Positions 24,171 through 31,895 of a stretch of DNA of 35,404 nucleotides are shown here, piece after piece. Below the pieces are notes generated by a model. The model saw only the letters and a list, made by a program, of their open reading frames with translations, did not search any database and was not told the origin of the DNA. The DNA comes from CAZXEU01 sp964639665 (GTDB lineage Bacteria > Bacteroidota > Rhodothermia > Rhodothermales > Bin80), in NCBI GenBank assembly GCA_964639665.1, contig CAZXEU010000016.1, forward strand, positions 1 through 35,404. The letters are read 5' to 3'. A program made the position numbers and the translations under genes. Positions within the stretch are counted from its first letter, which is position 1. Every line of letters begins with the position of its first letter.

Positions 24171-26957
24171 CTACTCTCGGAGCGGCTCCTCAGGGCCGTC
24201 TCCGTCACGGGCTTCTCGGCGTGCCGGTCCTGCACTGTCTGCCGCCGCCACGGAGCCGACTGCATCGTGCACTTCCGGCCCGGATTCCGACAGGGCCGAG
24301 GACACTGCCCGCCAAAGCTCGTGGAAATGGATGGACTGGGCTTCGCGGTTTGCCATCGGATGCCGCTGCTTGAAAGGCCCGGTTACGGCCATGGCCTCCT
24401 CGTCATCCTTGTGGTACTGGTACAGCGCCTGCGCGGCGACATGCTCTTCCGTGCGCCCCATCGCTGCCAGCGCCAGCATCCTGTTGTACAGGGCACCCAG
24501 ATCTTCGGGATCAATCTCCAGTACACGGTCCACCCAGTCCAGCGTCGCTGCGTAGTCTCCCGACAGGTATTGCACGCGGGCAATGCCCAGAAGCAGTACC
24601 CTGTCCACTGGATACGTGTCGTAAACGCGCATCCACTCCTCGAGCGCTTCCTGGTAGCGGCCGTGCGCCCTTAGCCACTCTCCCCTGAAGTAGGCCGTCT
24701 TTAGGTAGCCGGGCCGCCGACGTTCGGCTTCCTGCAGCGCTCCATCCGCACGCTCAAGAAGGCCTTCTGCCAGGTACAACCGCGCCTGGTTCAGCGGACC
24801 TTCCGGATTGCCGGGCTCAAGCTCAGCTACGCGCGCAAAGGCATTCAGCGCTTCCCGCGTATCCTCCTCCAGCAGCAGGCCTATTCCGTAGTCGTTCCAG
24901 CGCTCCCACAGCGGCCTTTCTGCAGACGCAGCGTCAGCCAAGTTGCGTACTGCCTCCGCAAGAGTGGTCACGGGCAGGTCGGGCGCATCGCCATCCGCCA
25001 GTTCCCACCTGCGCAGGTCGACCTCCCTGCGAGCCAGGGAATCCGGCTCTCCCTCGGCCACGCGCCCCCTGAAGGTCCAGTTGTGGAAATACCACTTGAA
25101 CTTGCGGTGCTTGAGCGCAGCTCTGATTTTGCTGATTTGCGTGCCTGGCGGCACTTGGAACCGGTAGTGCACCGTGTGTGCGGTACCGGGGGAAATTGCG
25201 TTCACGTATACGGTAGCAATCCAGTCCTGCGCATTTCGCCGGTTGATTTCCCGGCTCGCACGGTCCACCTGCACGGTGCCCCAGAAGTGCGCCGTCGAAT
25301 CCACGCGTCCGGCGCCGTCCAGTAGTCCGGATGCCAGGACCGGCGCACCGTCATCGCCCTCGGCGACGAGCTCGAGCCACATCTCATTGGAATCGTTGGT
25401 GCCACCCGGCAAGAGATGTCCAACGCCGCGATTGCGCACGACGACCGTGACCTCGACATCATCCCCCGGACCCAGCCGAGGCATCAGCTCGTCAGGCCCG
25501 TAGGTCCTCCCCCCCACCGACACGCGGAAAATGTCCACGGTAGCCGCTTCCCTGAGCGCTTCCTGGACCAGGCGTAATTGTCCTTCGTGGCCATTCAGGA
25601 AGGGAAGCGCGGTGTTGGCGGTTGCAAATGCGTGGCTTCGAATTAGGCCGTTGTCACTGCCCTGATCCCGCGAGGAGACAAGGGGCATATGACAGTCCAC
25701 GCAGTTCTTGGGCTCGCTCGGCAGGTAGAAGGAGCGGACCGTGTTCCCGCTTGTGCCGCTGCTTTGCCAGGCATCGTATTCGTTCTGCCCGCGCTTCCAG
25801 CGGTAATTGTTGACATTGGGAGGAAGCCCCACCTTGTGACAGGTGCCACAGAATTCGCTCGTTACGTGCATGGGCTTGAGCATGGCCGCCCTGTGCGGCC
25901 CGGGCTTGGCCCGGATCAGGGCATCATGCAGGTACTTGCCGGCACCGCCTTCGGACCGGGCGAAGGGATACAAATCCGGTGCCGAAATGACGTAGCGCCC
26001 ATTGCCTTTCACGTCTCTAAGGCTCGTGATGGCGTGGCATGAGAGACAGGTTAGGCCCGCCTGCGCCGTCGGATGATCCAGATCAAGCGCCACATGATCC
26101 GCAAACCGCCCCGTAAAGAGTACTAGCGGGTCATGGCAGGATGCGCACCACCGGGCCGGGTCGTTACCGCTTCGCTCCACCATCGCCTCGATGGACTTGC
26201 GGTAGTACGGATTGTTGAACGAGGAAAAACGATGCGCCGAGGCTTCCCACTGGGCTGCTACATCCGGGTGACATCCCGCCTGGCCACACGTCTCGCTGCC
26301 GTCCAGTTCATGGTCTTCCAGGTAGTCCGGTGCCGCCAGAATTGCCTGGGCAGAGGAAAGCGGATCTCCTTCCACGGCGTTTGAAAACACGCGGCCTCCC
26401 CGGTTGGCCCACGAGGTTGCCACCACCAGGATCATGACAGCGCATCCAGCCAGCACGGTAACCGAAAGAGGATGTCGAAGCGCACGCAGCCAACCTTCCT
26501 TCAGTCCCGTCCTCCACTCCAGGAACTGGTATCGCACGCCCCGCTTCATGGACACGTGCAGGCCAAAGGCGCCGATGGTCGAGAACACGGCGGCCACATG
26601 CAGATGCAGTATTATGCCACCCTCGGCACTTGAACCCAGGACTACGAGACCGATCCCCGTGGACAAAAGCAGCAGCAGCGACGCGGCCGTGAACATGCCC
26701 GCTCCGGCCGCTTTCCAGTTGCGCCGAATCGGCATCTTGGCCACGTGCAACGCCACGAATACCACCGACGGCAGCACAAAGAGCAGCCCCAGCACGATGT
26801 GCAAAAGGACATTGCTCATGTACACGAGCGCCGTCGAGCGTTCAAACAGGTACAGGAGCAGGCTGTTGACCAGAAGAACCAGGTAACCACCCAACAGGAT
26901 GGCTACCAGCCGGCGCTGCCTCTTCGGAAGCCGGATATACCGCGTGCGACGTGCCAT
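24171..26957 (-). CDS. Membrane-anchored pentaheme cytochrome c with His-rich membrane domain and TPR tail
   Basis: The 928-residue protein has three parts. First come five hydrophobic helices (about 15-38, 45-74, 84-108, 115-137 and 163-184) with H53, H71, H118, H120 and H134, placed in helices 2 and 4 like ligands of two b hemes. Second, a probably periplasmic domain with five c-type heme sites: CGQAGCH (C224-H230, CX4CH type), CASCH (271), CLSCH (304), CGTCH (370) and CVDCH (419). A beta domain with GVGHLLPGGTNDSNE follows at about 475-640. Third, four or five TPR repeats at about 700-870. It is the third gene downstream of the LRR and FAD genes. A role as a quinone-linked electron conduit is inferred; the donor and acceptor are unknown. 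Confidence 0.85.
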   Translation of the reverse strand: MARRTRYIRLPKRQRRLVAILLGGYLVLLVNSLLLYLFERSTALVYMSNVLLHIVLGLLFVLPSVVFVALHVAKMPIRRNWKAAGAGMFTAASLLLLLSTGIGLVVLGSSAEGGIILHLHVAAVFSTIGAFGLHVSMKRGVRYQFLEWRTGLKEGWLRALRHPLSVTVLAGCAVMILVVATSWANRGGRVFSNAVEGDPLSSAQAILAAPDYLEDHELDGSETCGQAGCHPDVAAQWEASAHRFSSFNNPYYRKSIEAMVERSGNDPARWCASCHDPLVLFTGRFADHVALDLDHPTAQAGLTCLSCHAITSLRDVKGNGRYVISAPDLYPFARSEGGAGKYLHDALIRAKPGPHRAAMLKPMHVTSEFCGTCHKVGLPPNVNNYRWKRGQNEYDAWQSSGTSGNTVRSFYLPSEPKNCVDCHMPLVSSRDQGSDNGLIRSHAFATANTALPFLNGHEGQLRLVQEALREAATVDIFRVSVGGRTYGPDELMPRLGPGDDVEVTVVVRNRGVGHLLPGGTNDSNEMWLELVAEGDDGAPVLASGLLDGAGRVDSTAHFWGTVQVDRASREINRRNAQDWIATVYVNAISPGTAHTVHYRFQVPPGTQISKIRAALKHRKFKWYFHNWTFRGRVAEGEPDSLARREVDLRRWELADGDAPDLPVTTLAEAVRNLADAASAERPLWERWNDYGIGLLLEEDTREALNAFARVAELEPGNPEGPLNQARLYLAEGLLERADGALQEAERRRPGYLKTAYFRGEWLRAHGRYQEALEEWMRVYDTYPVDRVLLLGIARVQYLSGDYAATLDWVDRVLEIDPEDLGALYNRMLALAAMGRTEEHVAAQALYQYHKDDEEAMAVTGPFKQRHPMANREAQSIHFHELWRAVSSALSESGPEVHDAVGSVAAADSAGPARREARDGDGPEEPLRE

Positions 26958-26960
26958 GTC

Positions 26961-26974
26961 GGAGACGTGTCTCC
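26961..26974 (-). promoter_or_regulatory. Palindrome in the leader of the cytochrome gene
   Basis: GGAGAC and GTCTCC flank two bases, 4 bases upstream of the cytochrome ATG. The right arm lies within or next to the SD-like AGGAG on the minus strand. It could be a small hairpin that masks the ribosome site, or chance. The gap between the FAD gene and the cytochrome gene is 67 bases. Confidence 0.3.
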
Positions 26975-27024
26975 TGCCAGATACGTCCGGCTACAGCGAA
27001 GGTTTGTTGGGCGACTTGGCCTGT

Positions 27025-28680
27025 CTAGTAAAAGGAGGCCGGCCAGGTAACGTCCACCCCCCGGGCCCGCAATTGCCGCTGGAATTGCCGCAGGCGTCCT
27101 TCCGTCCCGCGAACCTCGCGCGGCGCCAGGTGCCTGCGCACGCAGAACGCAGCCAGGCTTCCGGCGGCCTCGCCAATACTCCATTCCACGGGATGCAGCC
27201 GGTAGCACCCGTTGGTAAGGTGCGTCACTCCAATATTCTTGCAGGCCGGAAGCAGGTTCTCCATGCGCACCGGCACGAGCGCACCGAGCGGGATCTCGAA
27301 GGGCAGCGTTTCTATGTCTATGTAATTGTCGCCGCGGGTCGAGGGATGCAGATCCAGCCTGTAGCTTCCCACGCCTACGCTGTCCTCGAAGTGCACGGAC
27401 TTCAATGCATCTTCTGCACGGCCCGCGCGGGCTAAGAGGGCCTCTTTCCCCACGTGCTCCTCCTTTACCGTAAAGTCAGCCTTGATCCTTCTGGCCTCTC
27501 TCAAATACGGCCGCATGGCCAGACCATCAGCGGTGCCCAGCAGATCGCCCCGAAGCCTTAGCCCGGGCCATCCGGCATTTCCATCCTCTCGCGGAACTTC
27601 CGTCTGCAGCCAGTAGAATAGCGACAGGCTGAGCTCGCGGGCGCCCTGCATGTGCCGGTCCACCTCCGGATCCTCGAACAGGTTGCCAAGCATGTAGTCG
27701 TTCTGCGGCCAGTTGACCAACGATATGCCGCCGTCGTACGTGCCCTCCTCGAAATTGGCCGGATCAATCAGGCGCCGGTAGGACCAGAGATTGAAGTGCT
27801 GCGTGCGGGCGCCGGGCCGGGGATCGAAGGACGCGGGCCGGGGCTCAAGCGTGATCGGATTGGAATATACCAGACTCAGCAGCCTGCCGGGCCAGGGAGG
27901 CGCTAGCTCCGGCACGTATTCCCTCCAGAAATTGTACGAGACCGGAGGGTCAATTCGGTGATTCGCTCCCTCTACGTAGTCCATGGCGAAGCACCACGTG
28001 GCCGCCTGCATGTTCTCCGGACCGGGCCGGGAAGAAGCGTGCAGTTCGTCCGAATCCGCCTCGGCACCCGTTACGTATTCCGCGCCGGCAAGCGGGAGCA
28101 AGGCACCATCTTCCGTGGCATCAAGGAAGTACTCGCCCACCAGATTCATGTCGCCTTCCGGGCCGCGCACGCGTACCGCGCGGATGCGGTCACCATCGAC
28201 ATCCGCTCCCACGGGCACCGTCCCCATGAGCAGGCGCAAGTACCCCGCGCTGACGTGCGGCATCAGCATTGCGCGGAGGACGGCCAGCGACACAGCGGGC
28301 TCGTGGCAGATGCGCGAGACGCCGCACGAGCCGACATTGAGAAAATCCTCTTCCCTGGCTGTGGGCGTAAGCGGATAATGCCTGCGGTAATGCTGGCGGA
28401 CGTGCCGCCGGTACCGCCTGTAGAGCCGCGTGCTGCCAAACTCTTCTATCCACTGGTGCTCGTCCGGCGGCACCGCCTGGGACGTGAGCTGGCCGCCTAT
28501 CCAGTCGGATTCTTCCGTCATGACGACCTTGCACCCCAGCTCCAGCGCAGCAAGGGCAGCCGCGCAGCCGCCGGTGCCGCCTCCTATTATTACGACATCG
28601 GCCTCCCATTCCGTGCGTCCGGCAAGTGAAATGCCGGCCAATCCGAGACCAGCCTGCAACAGAAACGCCCTGCGATCCAT
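27025..28680 (-). CDS. Tat-exported FAD-dependent oxidoreductase (PF12831-like)
   Basis: The 551-residue flavoprotein starts at the ATG at 28680; the open frame from 28845 overlaps the upstream LRR gene. MDRRAFLLQAGLGLAG is a twin-arginine-like signal. The FAD dinucleotide fold is DVVIIGGGTGGCAAALAALE (GGGTGG at 33-38), with the acidic strand end VVMTEESDWIGGQLTSQA. The rest matches the FAD_oxidored group: DATEDGALLPLAGAEYVTG, YDGGISLVNWPQNDY, and the C-terminal FAD-contact region NLLPACKNIGVTHLTNGCYR. Relatives include proteins labelled xanthan-lyase-like and many of unknown substrate. The gene is 22 bases after the LRR gene and 67 before the cytochrome, so the cytochrome could accept its electrons. 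The substrate is unknown. Confidence 0.88.
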   Translation of the reverse strand: MDRRAFLLQAGLGLAGISLAGRTEWEADVVIIGGGTGGCAAALAALELGCKVVMTEESDWIGGQLTSQAVPPDEHQWIEEFGSTRLYRRYRRHVRQHYRRHYPLTPTAREEDFLNVGSCGVSRICHEPAVSLAVLRAMLMPHVSAGYLRLLMGTVPVGADVDGDRIRAVRVRGPEGDMNLVGEYFLDATEDGALLPLAGAEYVTGAEADSDELHASSRPGPENMQAATWCFAMDYVEGANHRIDPPVSYNFWREYVPELAPPWPGRLLSLVYSNPITLEPRPASFDPRPGARTQHFNLWSYRRLIDPANFEEGTYDGGISLVNWPQNDYMLGNLFEDPEVDRHMQGARELSLSLFYWLQTEVPREDGNAGWPGLRLRGDLLGTADGLAMRPYLREARRIKADFTVKEEHVGKEALLARAGRAEDALKSVHFEDSVGVGSYRLDLHPSTRGDNYIDIETLPFEIPLGALVPVRMENLLPACKNIGVTHLTNGCYRLHPVEWSIGEAAGSLAAFCVRRHLAPREVRGTEGRLRQFQRQLRARGVDVTWPASFY

Positions 28681-28702
28681 TTTCGACCTCGTGGCTGCAA
28701 GC

Positions 28703-30868
28703 CTATCGGGATACCACCATGCTGCCCTTCGCCTCGGAATCTCCCGCAATGATTCGATAGAAATACAGTCCCGCCGGCCTGTCGCTTCCGTCGAATTGCA
28801 CGGTGTGCGGGCCCGGATAGAGCGCGCCGTCCTGAAGGACTTCAATCAGGCGCCCCAGTGCATCGTACACCGTGATCGTTACCCGCGAGCGCGTCGCTGT
28901 CCGGAATGCAATGGTGGTATGCTCCGAAAAAGGATTCGGATAGTTGGGCTGCGCGGAAAAAGCCAGCGCTTCCGGCTGGGCCGCCAATCCTGTTGGGTCC
29001 GCGTCTGAATCGACGGGTCGACTGGCAATGGCCAGATCCGGCACTAGGCTGCTTGTGATCTCGCAGTGGTAGGCAGCGACGTCTGAGCTCCTGTCTATGA
29101 CGAGTTCCTGCTCAGCAGCGCCTTGCACCAGCTCCCCGTTTCTGAACCAGCGATACACGTTGGCAGAACCGCCCACGGCCACATGGAATCGCACCTGCGT
29201 ATCCGTCCTGGTCAGAAACGTTTCGACCGAATCCTGGGGAGCGTACAGGAATTCGGCCATCGGCGTTGTCAGATTCGGCTCAATGTCCTCGAAGGTCAAT
29301 CGGTTGTGTGCAGCATTTACACTGTCCAGCAGCGGCAGTCCCGACAAATCGGCGAGATCTTCCAGGCGGTTGTCTTGCACGCGCAGCGTTCTGAGCCGCG
29401 CCGAGAGTTCGATGGTCTGGGGAATGCGGCCGCTTAGCTCATTGCCGTCCAGCGCCGCATGGACCAGGCTCGTGCGCCTGCCGAAGAGCGCCTCCGGCGA
29501 TCCCTCCAGCGCATTGTCTCCCAGGTCCAGAACCTCCAGCGCCGGCATGAACGCGAATGCGCTGGGCAATTCTCCCGAGAATCGGTTGCCCCGCATCCGT
29601 ACCTCCCGGAGCCTTTGCAGACCGAACAACGCACTCAAATCCCCAGAAAGACGGTTGCCTGAGAAGTCAATCCGCCCCAGGCGAGAAAGAGTGCCTAGAC
29701 TTCCCGGCAAGATTCCGCTCAACTGGTTGTCGGACAGGTACAGCTCCGCGAGTATTACCAGGTTACCGAGCGAGGACGGGATCTCGCCGTCCAGTCTGTT
29801 GCCGGACAGGTCCAGGAATTTGAGGTTCTCGACGAATCCGACGGACTCCGGGATCGGACCTTCCAGCAAATTGTCGGAGAGATCAAGCGTTGTGAGTGAA
29901 CGAAGGCGGGGTACTTCTTCCGGCACATTGCCGGTGAATCGATTTCCGCTCAGCAACACGCGGGTCAGTTTGGCGGCATCCGTCAGCTCTTCCGGCACGG
30001 GCCCTGTATGGCGGTTTCCGGCAAGGGACAGGTTTTCGAGTGCCGGCATCTGCCACAGGTCCGCAGGCACGGGGCCTTCTAATTGATTGCCTCCGGCAAA
30101 GAACGAAATGACCTTTTCGAGCCTCGGCAGACCCTCCGGAAGCGTACCCGATAGATTGTTGCCATCCACAAAGAACTCCGTCAGCTCTGCGAGCTCTAGC
30201 AGCTGCGGCGGAATCTGGCCAAAGAGCCGGTTGACATCCAGCCACAGCCTCCGCAAGTTCTGAAGACGACCGAGTTCGGGTGGGATCGGTCCAGTGAGGG
30301 CATTGTCAAAGAACAGCAACTGTTCAAGCTCCGGAAGATCACCAAGCTCCGGCGGGATGCTGCCTGTAAGCCTGTTGCCCCACAGGCTCAGCTCTTTGAG
30401 CGAATTCAGCCTGCCGAGACCTGCCGGAATGGCTCCGGACAGGCTGTTACCCGGCATGTGGAGCACGACCAGCGACGTCAACTGTGCCAAGGTGTCCGGC
30501 AGCGAGCCTACCAGGCGGTTTTCGCGCAGCACGAGATGCGTGACGCGGCCCACTCCATCCAGTGTTACTCCGAACCAATCCGCAACCGGGCCGGATAGCC
30601 AGTTCGAATTGTCTGCCCAGTCACTGCCACCGGTCGCACGGAAGAATTCCGCCAGGGCGAGCGAGTCCGCCTCGCTGGCCGCGACCTTCGCAGAGAAGGG
30701 AACGTCCAGGTTTCGCGCTTCGGCCATGCGCTCTGCCGTCCGGCGCTCGATAGCCGTCTGCCACGTAGATTCTGCTCGGGCATCGCGGGGCGCAGTATTC
30801 TGCGCGACGGAGGCCCAGGGTAGCACCAAGAGCAAACTCCACGATACAAATAAGCAACGGGCAGTCAT
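28703..30868 (-). CDS. Secreted plant-type leucine-rich repeat protein with T9SS sorting domain
   Basis: The 721-residue protein starts at the ATG at 30868 with a Sec signal peptide (hydrophobic core then SVAQ near residue 23). A cap of the DSLALAEFFRATGGSDW type follows at 68-84. About 18 leucine-rich repeats of 23-24 residues run from about 110 to 530, each of the plant-type form LxxLxLxxNxLxGxIPxxLGxL. An Ig-like segment (about 560-640) has AYHCEIT and YRWFRNGE. The last 80 residues are a type A T9SS domain: PNYPNPFSEHTTIAF, VTITVYDALGRLIEVL and PAGLYFYRI. It should be exported and attached to the cell surface or released; LRRs suggest binding of a protein or glycan. It is the first gene of a three-gene redox operon. 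Confidence 0.95.
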   Translation of the reverse strand: MTARCLFVSWSLLLVLPWASVAQNTAPRDARAESTWQTAIERRTAERMAEARNLDVPFSAKVAASEADSLALAEFFRATGGSDWADNSNWLSGPVADWFGVTLDGVGRVTHLVLRENRLVGSLPDTLAQLTSLVVLHMPGNSLSGAIPAGLGRLNSLKELSLWGNRLTGSIPPELGDLPELEQLLFFDNALTGPIPPELGRLQNLRRLWLDVNRLFGQIPPQLLELAELTEFFVDGNNLSGTLPEGLPRLEKVISFFAGGNQLEGPVPADLWQMPALENLSLAGNRHTGPVPEELTDAAKLTRVLLSGNRFTGNVPEEVPRLRSLTTLDLSDNLLEGPIPESVGFVENLKFLDLSGNRLDGEIPSSLGNLVILAELYLSDNQLSGILPGSLGTLSRLGRIDFSGNRLSGDLSALFGLQRLREVRMRGNRFSGELPSAFAFMPALEVLDLGDNALEGSPEALFGRRTSLVHAALDGNELSGRIPQTIELSARLRTLRVQDNRLEDLADLSGLPLLDSVNAAHNRLTFEDIEPNLTTPMAEFLYAPQDSVETFLTRTDTQVRFHVAVGGSANVYRWFRNGELVQGAAEQELVIDRSSDVAAYHCEITSSLVPDLAIASRPVDSDADPTGLAAQPEALAFSAQPNYPNPFSEHTTIAFRTATRSRVTITVYDALGRLIEVLQDGALYPGPHTVQFDGSDRPAGLYFYRIIAGDSEAKGSMVVSR

Positions 30869-31244
30869 GACCTTGTCGCAGTCGACTGTGGATTCTCTGG
30901 CGGACAAGATAGGCAAGCCCGGTGAGTGCCTTGCTCTCCGGCGCAAGGCTGGATTGACCGGACCTTTTGCTCTAACTGGCCCTAAGCTGGCATGTGGGTT
31001 CCCCGCTGATGTTCGGCCACTCTTAGCCTGCAGTGGCGCGGCTACGGAAGTACTATGGTGACACGAAGCGAGGCTGGCTGCAACCGGTCGGTGACCCGGA
31101 CGTTTGCCTCGCGGTACATCGGCCGCCGCAATTGTTCCGGGATGAAAGTAGGCGTGAGGCAGATAACGAGGATCGGGGCTAGCCCGTTGCAAGGATAGCG
31201 TTTCGAGGTTGTATCGGGTCGGACCGGATGAAGTATAAGACCAC
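30869..31244. other. Intergenic between divergent LRR gene and membrane protein
   Basis: This 376-base region should hold the promoters of the leftward LRR operon and the rightward membrane gene. On the minus strand TATCTTGT, near 30935, resembles a -7 element with one T missing. No tRNA, terminator or conserved open frame is seen. Confidence 0.4.
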
Positions 31245-31787
31245 ATGAGGACAAGCACGCTTTTTGGGCTCGGAGTAAGGGTCGCGGCCGGGACGGCACT
31301 GCTCTTCGCAATGGCACAGGGCGATGTCGGCAAGCCTGCCCGCCGGTTGAGGGCATTCGCCGGAATCGGCGCGGCCCGCGACCGCCGACTGCTGCTGGCG
31401 GCATGGATTCTCTTTGCGGTCTCGTTCTTCCTCCCTGTCCTGGAGGGAGACCCGGGCTGGCGCGCATTCGAGGGAGCACTCTTGTACGGCGGATTCCTAG
31501 GCCGGATCAGCGCTTTGACAAACGTCTTGATGCTTCTGAGCTTCGCGGTGCTTATTGGGCACCGATTCCGCTGGCTACCGCCAATCCTGGCTCTCGCCGG
31601 AGTTCTTAATCTGGGTTTCTGGCCCGTAACCATGCTTGGCGAGGGCGATGCGCCGACTATGCTGCAGGCTGGCTTCTGGGCGTGGGCGATTTCCTTCCTG
31701 TGCACTGCGGCAGCGCTGTGGAGAAGCATGAAGGCGAATGGCGCGTCCGCCGAGCGACCTGCAGAGGACACCGATCTCGAGACGTAG
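31245..31787 (+). CDS. Uncharacterised polytopic membrane protein, 180 aa
   Basis: The function is not recognised. The ATG at 31245 has no clear SD. Hydrophobic segments lie at about 5-24, 48-67, 78-105, 112-133 and 140-162, so four or five membrane helices are likely. A recognisable pattern is SFFLPVLEGDPGWRAFEGAL, followed by NVLMLLSFAVL and GVLNLGFWPVTML; similar FLPxxxG-W patterns occur in small membrane proteins of unknown role. The C-terminus (SAERPAEDTDLET) is hydrophilic. It is alone between the divergent LRR gene and the convergent copper ATPase, 108 bases away. Confidence 0.75.
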   Translation: MRTSTLFGLGVRVAAGTALLFAMAQGDVGKPARRLRAFAGIGAARDRRLLLAAWILFAVSFFLPVLEGDPGWRAFEGALLYGGFLGRISALTNVLMLLSFAVLIGHRFRWLPPILALAGVLNLGFWPVTMLGEGDAPTMLQAGFWAWAISFLCTAAALWRSMKANGASAERPAEDTDLET

Positions 31788-31895
31788 CGCCGGCCGCGCT
31801 CACCGCAGTCTCGCAGGCATCAGCCACCGAGCGGACGGCGTCCGGGAGTCTGCAAGTCTGGCCACCTCCAGTAATTTGCCCGTTCCCAGAGCGAG

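Noticed and set aside
29097..30086. 329-residue plus-strand frame opposite the LRR protein
   Set aside because: Arises from the regular LRR codons read backwards; Ser/Arg-rich with no signature.
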